The translations under genes were made by a program, and so were the position numbers. Shown here in pieces: positions 42,035 to 51,448 of a DNA stretch of 64,000 nt. This DNA is from Slackia heliotrinireducens DSM 20476 (GTDB taxonomy: Bacteria; Actinomycetota; Coriobacteriia; Coriobacteriales; Eggerthellaceae): contig NC_013165.1 of assembly GCF_000023885.1 (NCBI RefSeq), forward strand, positions 310,001 to 374,000, written 5' to 3'. The notes below the pieces were generated by a model, which was not told the origin of the DNA, ran no database searches, and worked only from the letters and a program-made list of their open reading frames with translations. The stretch's first letter is position 1; every line of letters starts with the position of its first letter.

Positions 42035-45000
42035 TTACCTCCAATCGCTCAGTCCCTGGACCTTGGCCAGGGCATGCGGGAACTTGTTGTAGTTGATCTT
42101 GACGCCGTCGTCGAGGTCGATGGCCACGCGCTCGTGAGCGAGCGGGTACACGACCTCCTTCTCCCACGCCTCCAGCTCGGAGATCTGCGCGCGCATCCTG
42201 TCGGCGGCCTTTAGGTCGGCCGCCCGCTCCGAGCGCCCGAGCACCTGCACGCGCAGCCGAAGCTTGTCCTCGTAGGCGCGCAGGTACTTCGTGAGAATCT
42301 CTCCCACGGTACCCTCGCTGTATCGGTGCATGTAGACGAGGCACGAGAAGCCCTTCTGCGGGCTCTGGAACAGCCAGTAGATCGGCCTCTTCTGGTAGGT
42401 CTTGACATGGTCGGAGTAGAAGTCGCGCACGAAGTAGGTGCGCAGATCGCATCCCAGCGCCCCTTCGATGAAGGCGACGTTCTCGTCGAGGGTCGACTCG
42501 CCGTAGGCCGCCGCGAGGAATCGGTAGAACTGCGTGACGACGTCGTCGTCGAACCACTCGGCGTCGAGCACGGGCAGGATGTTGTCCTCGTCCGGCACGA
42601 AGGAGGGGTCGGGCACCTTGGCCAGGAAGTCCCTCGCGGTGTCGCCCTGGTTCGCGAGCACGAACCCGGGGGCGTCGAGCGAGTACCTGCCGAAGATGCA
42701 GCCTACGCCGTAGCTGATAAGGGACTTCACGTCGCGCTGGAGGTCGGCCAGGCGCACGCTCACCTTGTCGTCGGACACCTCGATGGGAACCTCACCCTCC
42801 ATGCCGTAGATGCGCGCGAATACTCGGTTGAGCTTCTCCTCATTTGCCTTTAGCTGGTCGAAGCGGCTCCGACACTCTGATTGCCACAAGGCGAATGCGT
42901 CTTCAACGCGGCTGGTCCGCGCAAGCGGGTGCCTCTCGAAGTCCCAGCTGGTCTCGAAGGAGTCCCAATCTTTACGAGCTACTGCGACATTAGTATCGAC
43001 AGTTCTTCTTACTTCATCGCATCGAGAATCATCATTCCAGGGAATACTGCCCAACTCTCGAATCTTTAAATGCATTGTTGGTGCCAATAATTCCAGGTAA
43101 CGTTTTGCAACACTCGAGTTCAGCAGCCCCAATAAGGCATTTCGGCTGTCATCATCAGGATAAATGCCCATACCAGTCATTTCAGAGAGATCGTTTGTTT
43201 TTAACCTGAATGATTGTTCGCCGCTTGTAACGTCAGACCATGTGATATACGGACGGAACTTTAAATCGTCACTATAATCTTGAGCATGGTTGCCATTTTT
43301 CTCAGCGCTTTCAAATGCGTATTTACCGTTTTCTCGCCAGTCCACGACGTATTCAGCATTACCGTACCACTTTCTAAAGGCTCCACCCTTGTTGCATGGA
43401 TACCAGCGATAGCCTTCAATAAAAGTTGCATCCGAGGAAACCCCATTAAAGAGTATCTTTCCTCTTGCAACTTCCCACCAGAATCTTAAAAAGGCTCCGT
43501 TGTTGCCCGTTTTAATCCCAACCGAAGCGCGTCCCAATGAAGCGACATTTCCTAAATTCCGAAAAGCTCCCATCATCGTCTCGCTTACCAAATAGGCAAT
43601 CGGACAGCCTGGTATTGTTTTAAAAAGGTCAGTGTCAGCTTTGTATAGCCAACCGCATTTTGGATTATGAATCGCATTCAAAAGGGCCGTGTCTTTTTCT
43701 GAGGTTCGATGGCTTAACTTGAAAAAAGAGCCTTTGACACCCGATAGGTGACCTTTCCCAAGAATCCATCCAGCATTTGCATCAAAAACATCGGGGTGCG
43801 CATTTGTTCCTCGTGTGTCTAAGAATGAATATAGAGTCGTTTGCTCAAGTATCTTTCTACGGAGCTTTTCGAACGACGAGATGTACATACAAGTGTCAGA
43901 AGTAATTATGCTTTCCACTCCATATTGCTTTGTGAAGTGTAAACAGCGTTCGATAAAACACGTACAGAGGTCGGCTTTGGCATCAGGATAATTCCCCTTA
44001 CACCATCTGCTTAGATAAGTACTCATATTGCCGCTTCCAAGATAGGGCGGGTTAGCTACCACGCAGTGGTAGGAGCCGGAGAGCGCCTCAACGTTCTCCA
44101 ACATGGCGCCGAGGCGTCCCGCGAGGTCCCTGGCGAACATGTCGGATTGCGCCTTCGGGGCGAGGCGCTCGATCTCGGCCGCTACCGCCCGGGCGTCCCC
44201 GGCCTCGGGGACGTAGAGGCTGCCGACCTCGCCCATGTGGGCCATCGCCTCGATGAGCCCGACCCGCTCCTTGAACGACTGGGAGAGATAGGGCATGTCG
44301 GCCTCGTCGAGGGCGACAGGGCGCAGGACGGTGACGTCGGCGTCCACGTCCCTCTCGAGGAAGCGCGGGTCGCGCTCCAGCGCCTTCATCTCGAGGGCGA
44401 ACTTGGCTATCTCCGCAGCGCGGGCGTCGATCTCGAGCCCCTTGAGGTTGTTCTGGAGGATCATGGCGGGGATCTCCTCGGGAAGCCAGCCCTCCTCCTC
44501 GTACATGGAGTAGAGCAGGTCGAAGGCGTACACGAGGATGTGCCCCGACCCGCAGGCCGGGTCGAGCACGCGGACCTCCTCGGCGGACGAGACCTCGATG
44601 TGAGGCTCGTCGCCCTCGGGCGCGATGTAGTAGTCCATCCGCTCGGCCAGAGGGGAGCCGGGATGGTTGAGCATCCACAGGCGCCCCAGCGAGTTCTCGC
44701 ACAGGTAGCGGACGATCCACTCGGGCGTGAACAGCTGGGTCGCCGGGCCTATCTCGGCGGGGCCCGCCTTCACGCTCCTTTTGAAGCCTGAATACACCTG
44801 ATCATGCAACTCGGCGATGTAGAACTGGTAGAGCCATCCGAGCACCTCGACCGACGAGCAGGCGCCGGCGTCCATCTCCGCGACGATGCGGCCCAGGATC
44901 GACCCCTCGGACAGCAGCCCCCGGGGCATGAGGAGGCTGGATGCGGCGTCCTCCGAGAAGAGGTACGGCATGGGCTTCGCGTAGTGCGCGCACACGGCGC

Positions 45001-45430
45001 GCAGCAGCTCGGCGTACGCGGCCTCCGTGGCGTTCGCGCGCTGCGTCGAGCCGGACAGCAGGGAGACGACCCTCTCGCGCACGGCGGGGGCGAGCCCGTA
45101 CTCGGGGTCGAAGGAGCCCTGCGCCGCGTCTGCGAGGACGGCGGGCATGGTCGAGCCGGCGCGCGGCGTCACGGCCGGCGTCGGCGTGTAGCCGCGGGCG
45201 TCCATGAAGCGCAGTGCGCACAGCCTGTTGAACCAGGTGTACGCCCCGGCCTCCACCACCGCGTCGCGCCCCTCGGCCTCGATCCTCGCCTCTAGCCGCA
45301 CAACCCCGGTCCCGTCCGAGAGCCTCTCCGGGCTGTCGGCGGCGAGCACCGCCTCGAGGCGTCCCTCAACCTCTCGGCGCAGCTCGTCGCGCACGCCGGT
45401 CGCCAGTCTCTTTATCCTGCTCGAGTCCAT
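42035..45430 (-). CDS. pglX: BREX adenine-specific methyltransferase PglX, copy 2
   Basis: An 1131-residue PglX, the m6A DNA methyltransferase that marks host DNA in BREX. Motif I VLDPACGSGHILVYAF lies near residue 286 and motif IV NPPYLGSGN near 462. It is almost identical to copy 1 over residues 1-460 (except a patch near 205-220: ELHDQVYSGFKRSVK) and over the last 240 or so. The middle (about 463-820), where target recognition is expected, is unrelated in detail. The start ATG is 5 bases past the stop of copy 1 with GGAAGTAAGAAG as ribosome site. The frame is open upstream of the ATG only because of GC bias. Confidence 0.92.
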   Translation of the reverse strand: MDSSRIKRLATGVRDELRREVEGRLEAVLAADSPERLSDGTGVVRLEARIEAEGRDAVVEAGAYTWFNRLCALRFMDARGYTPTPAVTPRAGSTMPAVLADAAQGSFDPEYGLAPAVRERVVSLLSGSTQRANATEAAYAELLRAVCAHYAKPMPYLFSEDAASSLLMPRGLLSEGSILGRIVAEMDAGACSSVEVLGWLYQFYIAELHDQVYSGFKRSVKAGPAEIGPATQLFTPEWIVRYLCENSLGRLWMLNHPGSPLAERMDYYIAPEGDEPHIEVSSAEEVRVLDPACGSGHILVYAFDLLYSMYEEEGWLPEEIPAMILQNNLKGLEIDARAAEIAKFALEMKALERDPRFLERDVDADVTVLRPVALDEADMPYLSQSFKERVGLIEAMAHMGEVGSLYVPEAGDARAVAAEIERLAPKAQSDMFARDLAGRLGAMLENVEALSGSYHCVVANPPYLGSGNMSTYLSRWCKGNYPDAKADLCTCFIERCLHFTKQYGVESIITSDTCMYISSFEKLRRKILEQTTLYSFLDTRGTNAHPDVFDANAGWILGKGHLSGVKGSFFKLSHRTSEKDTALLNAIHNPKCGWLYKADTDLFKTIPGCPIAYLVSETMMGAFRNLGNVASLGRASVGIKTGNNGAFLRFWWEVARGKILFNGVSSDATFIEGYRWYPCNKGGAFRKWYGNAEYVVDWRENGKYAFESAEKNGNHAQDYSDDLKFRPYITWSDVTSGEQSFRLKTNDLSEMTGMGIYPDDDSRNALLGLLNSSVAKRYLELLAPTMHLKIRELGSIPWNDDSRCDEVRRTVDTNVAVARKDWDSFETSWDFERHPLARTSRVEDAFALWQSECRSRFDQLKANEEKLNRVFARIYGMEGEVPIEVSDDKVSVRLADLQRDVKSLISYGVGCIFGRYSLDAPGFVLANQGDTARDFLAKVPDPSFVPDEDNILPVLDAEWFDDDVVTQFYRFLAAAYGESTLDENVAFIEGALGCDLRTYFVRDFYSDHVKTYQKRPIYWLFQSPQKGFSCLVYMHRYSEGTVGEILTKYLRAYEDKLRLRVQVLGRSERAADLKAADRMRAQISELEAWEKEVVYPLAHERVAIDLDDGVKINYNKFPHALAKVQGLSDWR

Positions 45431-45435
45431 GCTTC

Positions 45436-48400
45436 TTACTTCCAATCGCTCAGACCCTGGACCTTGGCCAGGGCATGCGGGAACTTGTTGTAGTTGATCT
45501 TGACGCCGTCGTCGAGGTCGATGGCCACGCGCTCGTGAGCGAGCGGGTACACGACCTCCTTCTCCCACGCCTCCAGCTCGGAGATCTGCGCGCGCATCCT
45601 GTCGGCGGCCTTTAGGTCGGCCGCGCGCTCCGAGCGTGAGAGCACCTGCACGCGCAGCCGAAGCTTGTCCTCGTAGGCGCGCAGGTACTTCGTGAGGACC
45701 TCGCCCACGGTGCCCTCGTTGTAACGGTGCATGTAGACGAGGCACGAGAAGCTCTTCTGCGGGCTCTGGAACAGCCAGTAGATCGGCCTCTTCTGGTAGG
45801 TCTTCACGTGGTCGGAGTAGAAGTCGCGCACGAAGTAGGTGCGCAGGTCGCACCCGAGCGCCCCCTCGATGAACGCGACGTTCTCGTCGAGGGTCGACTC
45901 GCCGTAGGCCGCCGCGAGGAAGCGGTAGAACTGCGTGACTATATCGTCGTCGAACCACTCGGCGTCGAGAACGGGGAGGATGTTGTCCGCGTCGGGCACC
46001 AGCGTCGGCTCGGGCACTTTAACCAAGTAGTCGGCGACCGTTGCGCCCTGGTCGGCCAGCACGAGGCCGGGGGCGTCGAGCGAGTAGCGGCCGAATATGC
46101 AGCCGACGCCGTAGCTGATGAGCGACCTCACGTCGCGCTGCAGGTCGGCGAGGCGCACGCTGACCTTGTCGTCGGGCACCTCGATTGGCACCTCGCCCTC
46201 CATGCCGTAGATGCGCGCGAAGATCCGGTTGAGCTCCTCCTCGTTGGACTTCAGTATTTCGAAGCGGTCTCGGCACTCTGATTGCCACAGCGTGTACGCA
46301 TCGGCGACGCACTCGGTCCGCACGAGCGGGTGCGTCTCGAAGTCCCAGCTCGTCTCGAAGGAGTCCCAGTCGGATTTGGCTAAGGAAACGTTTTCACTGA
46401 CAGCTGCTTCGACCAATCTGAGATCGAACTCCGAAAAAAGAGCTGGGGCTTTTGCAACAACACCTGAGTTGTAATGAAGCGTTGGATTGAGCATTTTCAG
46501 TATTTCTGACATAACCGAACTATTCATTAGACCCAAATAATACAGAATGTGACTGCGAGGAAACATTGATGACCCACTTGAATCAAAGATAGTCCCTGCG
46601 GGCGAATAACGGAATCCCGGCATTCCTGTACATAATTCAGTCCAAGTTAGCGATTCCGCAAAATACATTTCTTCGCTGCGGACTTCCTTGGTATAACTGC
46701 CCCCATTGTATTTGGACGTGATTAGCGCCTTCACCTCCGCGCCATCATCTTCCCAATTTACAAAGCATTCCCTATTCCCATACCATTTTCTAAAATCTCC
46801 TCCCTTATCATATGGGAACCATTTGCAACGTGATGCTTTAGCAACATCAGCATTTTCGGCAGTCAAGCATACTTTGTCTGCAGATACCTCATGCCACAAT
46901 CTAAGGAAGTGACCATTATCAGTTGTTGTTAATCCCTTTCTCGGCCGACCGTCAACTGACAGCGGCGTTCCGTTCAAAAATGCGCTTTTCATACCGTTGC
47001 CTACCCAATAGGCAATTGGCATTCCAGGAATTATTTTATAGTCGCTGACATAAGCACGATATAGCCAAGTGGAAGATGCGTCGCATATTGCTTTGCGGCA
47101 GATTGATGACTTGTTCGCCTCGCCAAGAAAGTCAACCAAGCGAATATACGTACCTTCCCTTTCACTATCTTTAATATGCTGGAATATCGTTGCTGTCGTG
47201 GAAACAACCTCTCCGCCAATTGCGTCGAATGCTCGTGCACCTAAATGCGCCATAGATATGATGCATTCGTGATTGATGATTTTCTCACGCATCTTTTCGT
47301 AGGAGCTGAGGAACATCCAGCTTTGCATAGTTATGAGGGCGCTGTAGCCTCGACGCAGATTGAAGCGCTTTGCTCGCTCAATAAAGCATGTGCATAGGTC
47401 CGCCTTCTCGTCTGGATAGTTTTCCTTTACAAAGTCGCTTGCGGGTTTGTAAAGGGTGCTGGTCCCCATGTACGGCGGGTTGGCCACCACGCAATGGTAG
47501 GAGCCGGAGAGGGCCTCAACGTTCTCCAACATGGCGCCGAGGCGTCCCGCGAGGTCCCTGGCGAACATGTCGGATTGCGCCTTCGGGGCGAGGCGCTCGA
47601 TCTCGGCCGCTACCGCCCGGGCGTCCCCGGCCTCGGGGACGTAGAGGCTGCCGACCTCGCCCATGTGGGCCATCGCCTCGATGAGCCCGACCCGCTCCTT
47701 GAACGACTGGGAGAGATAGGGCATGTCGGCCTCGTCGAGGGCGACAGGGCGCAGGACGGTGACGTCGGCGTCCACGTCCCTCTCGAGGAAGCGCGGGTCG
47801 CGCTCCAGCGCCTTCATCTCGAGGGCGAACTTGGCTATCTCCGCAGCGCGGGCGTCGATCTCGAGCCCCTTGAGGTTGTTCTGGAGGATCATGGCGGGGA
47901 TCTCCTCGGGAAGCCAGCCCTCCTCCTCGTACATGGAGTAGAGCAGGTCGAAGGCGTACACGAGGATGTGCCCCGACCCGCAGGCCGGGTCGAGCACGCG
48001 GACCTCCTCGGCGGACGAGACCTCGATGTGAGGCTCGTCGCCCTCGGGCGCGATGTAGTAGTCCATCCGCTCGGCCAGAGGGGAGCCGGGATGGTTGAGC
48101 ATCCAGAGGCGCCCCAGCGAGTTCTCGCACAGGTAGCGGACGATCCACTCGGGCGTGAACAGCTGGGTCGCCGGGCCTATCTCGGCGGGGCCCGCCTTCT
48201 TGTTCTTCTTGAAGCCGGCGAACACCTCGTCCTTGCGCTCGGCGATGTAGAACTGGTAGAGCCATCCGAGCACCTCGACCGACGAGCAGGCGCCGGCGTC
48301 CATCTCCGCGACGATGCGGCCCAGGATCGACCCCTCAGACAGCAGCCCCCGGGGCATGAGGAGGCTGGATGCGGCGTCCTCCGAGAAGAGGTACGGCATG

Positions 48401-48858
48401 GGCTTCGCGTAGTGCGCGCACACGGCGCGCAGCAGCTCGGCGTACGCGGCCTCCGTGGCGTTCGCGCGCTGCGTCGAGCCGGACAGCAGGGAGACGACCC
48501 TCTCGCGCACGGCGGGGGCGAGCCCGTACTCGGGGTCGAAGGAGCCCTGCGCCGCGTCTGCGAGGACGGCGGGCATGGTCGAGCCGGCGCGCGGCGTCAC
48601 GGCCGGCGTCGGCGTGTAGCCGCGGGCGTCCATGAAGCGCAGTGCGCACAGCCTGTTGAACCAGGTGTACGCCCCGGCCTCCACCACCGCGTCGCGCCCC
48701 TCGGCCTCGATCCTCGCCTCTAGCCGCACAACCCCGGTCCCGTCCGAGAGCCTCTCCGGGCTGTCGGCGGCGAGCACCGCCTCGAGGCGTCCCTCAACCT
48801 CTCGGCGCAGCTCGTCGCGCACGCCGGTCGCCAGTCTCTTTATCCTGCTAGAGTCCAT
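45436..48858 (-). CDS. pglX: BREX adenine-specific methyltransferase PglX, copy 1
   Basis: An 1140-residue PglX with motif I VLDPACGSGHILVYAF near residue 286 and motif IV NPPYMGTST near 462. The N-terminal 460 residues and the C-terminal 240 are nearly the same as in copy 2 at DNA level, while the central specificity region (for example FDAIGGEVVSTTATIFQHIK) differs. Start ATG follows TAGGAAG, which overlaps the pglZ stop. It comes before copy 2 in the transcript. Both copies look intact, so the cell may methylate two sequence motifs, or the pair may exchange recognition regions by recombination. Confidence 0.93.
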   Translation of the reverse strand: MDSSRIKRLATGVRDELRREVEGRLEAVLAADSPERLSDGTGVVRLEARIEAEGRDAVVEAGAYTWFNRLCALRFMDARGYTPTPAVTPRAGSTMPAVLADAAQGSFDPEYGLAPAVRERVVSLLSGSTQRANATEAAYAELLRAVCAHYAKPMPYLFSEDAASSLLMPRGLLSEGSILGRIVAEMDAGACSSVEVLGWLYQFYIAERKDEVFAGFKKNKKAGPAEIGPATQLFTPEWIVRYLCENSLGRLWMLNHPGSPLAERMDYYIAPEGDEPHIEVSSAEEVRVLDPACGSGHILVYAFDLLYSMYEEEGWLPEEIPAMILQNNLKGLEIDARAAEIAKFALEMKALERDPRFLERDVDADVTVLRPVALDEADMPYLSQSFKERVGLIEAMAHMGEVGSLYVPEAGDARAVAAEIERLAPKAQSDMFARDLAGRLGAMLENVEALSGSYHCVVANPPYMGTSTLYKPASDFVKENYPDEKADLCTCFIERAKRFNLRRGYSALITMQSWMFLSSYEKMREKIINHECIISMAHLGARAFDAIGGEVVSTTATIFQHIKDSEREGTYIRLVDFLGEANKSSICRKAICDASSTWLYRAYVSDYKIIPGMPIAYWVGNGMKSAFLNGTPLSVDGRPRKGLTTTDNGHFLRLWHEVSADKVCLTAENADVAKASRCKWFPYDKGGDFRKWYGNRECFVNWEDDGAEVKALITSKYNGGSYTKEVRSEEMYFAESLTWTELCTGMPGFRYSPAGTIFDSSGSSMFPRSHILYYLGLMNSSVMSEILKMLNPTLHYNSGVVAKAPALFSEFDLRLVEAAVSENVSLAKSDWDSFETSWDFETHPLVRTECVADAYTLWQSECRDRFEILKSNEEELNRIFARIYGMEGEVPIEVPDDKVSVRLADLQRDVRSLISYGVGCIFGRYSLDAPGLVLADQGATVADYLVKVPEPTLVPDADNILPVLDAEWFDDDIVTQFYRFLAAAYGESTLDENVAFIEGALGCDLRTYFVRDFYSDHVKTYQKRPIYWLFQSPQKSFSCLVYMHRYNEGTVGEVLTKYLRAYEDKLRLRVQVLSRSERAADLKAADRMRAQISELEAWEKEVVYPLAHERVAIDLDDGVKINYNKFPHALAKVQGLSDWK

Positions 48859-48870
48859 TTGCTCTACTTC

Positions 48871-51441
48871 CTAAAAATCCATGCCGAAAGCGCGGTTGAC
48901 GGAGTATTCTTGCTCCCATGCGCTCTCATATGCGTTCGTATTGCCTATGCGCGCCGAAATCCTTACTACGACGCTTGCGCAATCGTCGACCTCGTCGATG
49001 AGCGGCATCGTCACGCGAGTCTTGCGCGTTTCGACGTCGTCGGACTCGCTGGCGAGTTCGATGGTCTTCTCCGTGGCGCTCACGAGAGCGCCGTCCTTCG
49101 AGTACACGCCCACCTTTACGGTCTGCGGCGAAACCGATTCGCTGCAAGGGTCGGACTGGTAGACAGTGACCGAGACCGAAGGGCCGGTGACAACTGGCCT
49201 CCCTATGACAAAGCCTTCGACTCCCGTTGGGCGTGAAGCCTTGGCGCCTTTTGCTGCCTCGACGGTGATGACTGGAACGACGTTCTCCTGCAGTGACGCC
49301 CCGCCGTGAACGAATCGCGACCCGCTGCCGGAGAGCCTGAGCCTGGTCACGCCCTTCGGGAACGCCACGTTGTAATCGCCTTCGAGCGACAGGTCCACCG
49401 CAGCGTACTCTACGAGCGATTCGCTCTTGGGGATGCTCTTGCCCACCACGAAACGTCTGGTATGGTCGCAGCTCACGTCGTCGGCCGACTTGAGCTGCGA
49501 GAGGCCGGGAACGTCCACGTAGGCGTATGTCTCCGGGTTTTGGGATTGGTAGATGAACCCATGGTCGCTCGTAATCACGACCTTTCCGCAACCCGATTGA
49601 ATGAGCGCCTGGACCAGCTTCTCGATTTCTGCGCAAGCACGCTCAACAGCTTCGAAGACGTCGCCCTCTGTGTCGCGCGTGTCCCCGGTCTTGTCGATGA
49701 CGTTGTGGTAGACGACAGCCACAGGGGCATCGGAAAGGTCGAGCTTTGTGCCCATGACGTCTTTGGCCTGCAGCGCCACGGCGCCGGGTATCCGGGCAGA
49801 AATTATCTTGCCCCGGTTCGCGGTCCCCCAAGTCGGAGCACCGGCCTTGCGCACATACGTTGTAGCCGGGTCGATCTCCATTGCCCCGTCGGGGAGGAGG
49901 GCAGCCATGCCGAGCTGGGTGTAGCTGGGTATGGCGCTGAGCGCGTATGCGCACTTGACTGCGGCTCTGCCGGCGATTCCCTTCAGCTTTGAGGCGGAGA
50001 GCCTCGACGCGAGGTCGCTTCCGGCCTCGTACCTCAGGGCGTCGGAAACGATGACGCCGACTCGTTTGCCCCGTTCAGCCCTGGGAAGGGCAAGCTCGAC
50101 GTGCTCCCTGAAGAACCTTGATTGGGATGGCAGCTCGGACGGGGGCCAGGCTCCGTCGTCCATCAGGTGCATCTGCCAACGATCGGTCAGGTCCACGAGG
50201 AACAGGTCGTACGCGCCGCGGAGCTCGTCCATGGCCTTGGTCATGGACGACTTGAACCTGCCGGCGGGCACCCTGTCGAACGCGAGGTGCGCCTCGCGGT
50301 AGCGCCTATCGACGAGATGCCAGGCGGAGCAGTACTTCTCGAGTATCTGCGCGGTCCCCGTTCCGGAGCCGCATTCCTTCTTGTATCGGGCGCATTCCGA
50401 CCTGAAGCCGGTTATTGCGATGAGGAGGCTGTAATAGGCGCCGTATCTGTAATGGTACAGGCTGTGCTTCCTTGCGTCGCGCACGCGCTCCATCGCTGCC
50501 GAGCTCGTGCTCGAGGCGGACACCTCCGCCGCGAAGCCCGAGAGGATCCATTCGTCGATTTCGGGTATCGCGTCGACCTCCGACAGCGTCTCAGCCGTCC
50601 TCATATCTTGCGGCACCAGCGCGGCGACGGCCTTGGAGTATTCCTGCACGACGCGGTCGAACTCGTCTCTCGTTCGCCCGTCGCGGGCGAGGTCGCCAAG
50701 GATCCTGGAGGCTTCCGCGTCATCGGCTCGCATATCGTCTTGGACGATCGGGCCGCACATGCCCTCCAAGAGTCTGAACGCCAGGTCGCCCGCGTTCGGT
50801 GCGTCCCCCTCTCCGACCCGGTAGCCGATATGTTCCCTCATGGCCGCCCAGAAAGTTCCAGACAGACCGGCGTCGACCAGCATGCGCATGGACTGCTCGT
50901 CGCCGCGCGCCCACTCGAGGACGGCCTTCTTGGCCATCGAGCGTGCCGCATCCCTTTCCTCCGCGTCGGCTGCCTTCATGGTTGCGGCGGCCATCGCGAA
51001 GAGAAAGCTTTGAGTGCCCGATTTCGGAAGGGACGTAGCCGCGAGCGCGGCCCTCCGCTCCTTGCTGTTGAAGAAGGCCGCATGGTCGGCCAACATGCCG
51101 GCGAGAGTGACGGGTATTCCGCATTCGTCCGCCCAGACGCCCTCCATCGAACAAGAAAAGGGCCTTGCCGCGATCTTGACGTCGAGCAGCAGGTCATCGG
51201 CGGGATTTGGCGCGCCGCCGTGGCGGTAGACCACGAACCTCTTGCCGGGCTGCTCCCTCAGGATTGTCCTCTTCGTTGCGAGTTCGTGTCCTGTCGCGTC
51301 GACGATATCGGCCCCTTCAATCTTGAGGCCTTCGATCGAGTCGGCGTATTCCGAGGACTCGTCCTCCCAGAAGACGAGCCTCGTGCTGTGCCCGAACGCC
51401 GCCTTCAACCTGTTTTCGATTTCGCTGTATTCGATGTCCAT
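48871..51441 (-). CDS. pglZ: BREX phosphatase-like protein PglZ
   Basis: An 856-residue PglZ of the BREX-1 type. The alkaline-phosphatase-like core shows GVIVSDALRYEAGSDLASRL near residue 466 and KVVITSDHGFIYQS near 625, with metal-binding Asp/His residues in both. The C-terminal part is a beta-rich domain. Start ATG (MDIEYSEIENRL) is 7 bases past the brxC stop (TAGGAGAGACATG), so translation is coupled. PglZ is a core component required for BREX methylation and defence; its precise activity is debated. Confidence 0.92.
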   Translation of the reverse strand: MDIEYSEIENRLKAAFGHSTRLVFWEDESSEYADSIEGLKIEGADIVDATGHELATKRTILREQPGKRFVVYRHGGAPNPADDLLLDVKIAARPFSCSMEGVWADECGIPVTLAGMLADHAAFFNSKERRAALAATSLPKSGTQSFLFAMAAATMKAADAEERDAARSMAKKAVLEWARGDEQSMRMLVDAGLSGTFWAAMREHIGYRVGEGDAPNAGDLAFRLLEGMCGPIVQDDMRADDAEASRILGDLARDGRTRDEFDRVVQEYSKAVAALVPQDMRTAETLSEVDAIPEIDEWILSGFAAEVSASSTSSAAMERVRDARKHSLYHYRYGAYYSLLIAITGFRSECARYKKECGSGTGTAQILEKYCSAWHLVDRRYREAHLAFDRVPAGRFKSSMTKAMDELRGAYDLFLVDLTDRWQMHLMDDGAWPPSELPSQSRFFREHVELALPRAERGKRVGVIVSDALRYEAGSDLASRLSASKLKGIAGRAAVKCAYALSAIPSYTQLGMAALLPDGAMEIDPATTYVRKAGAPTWGTANRGKIISARIPGAVALQAKDVMGTKLDLSDAPVAVVYHNVIDKTGDTRDTEGDVFEAVERACAEIEKLVQALIQSGCGKVVITSDHGFIYQSQNPETYAYVDVPGLSQLKSADDVSCDHTRRFVVGKSIPKSESLVEYAAVDLSLEGDYNVAFPKGVTRLRLSGSGSRFVHGGASLQENVVPVITVEAAKGAKASRPTGVEGFVIGRPVVTGPSVSVTVYQSDPCSESVSPQTVKVGVYSKDGALVSATEKTIELASESDDVETRKTRVTMPLIDEVDDCASVVVRISARIGNTNAYESAWEQEYSVNRAFGMDF

Positions 51442-51448
51442 GTCTCTC

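Noticed and set aside
42035-45958. Longer pglX copy 2 starting 176 codons further upstream
   Set aside because: The extension lies within the 3' end of pglX copy 1 in another frame. MDSSRIKRL at 45430 is the same start as in copy 1.
47494-48723. 409-codon plus-strand frame opposite pglX copy 1, and its twin opposite copy 2
   Set aside because: Both mirror the conserved pglX N-terminal region; duplication of the frame follows from duplication of pglX.
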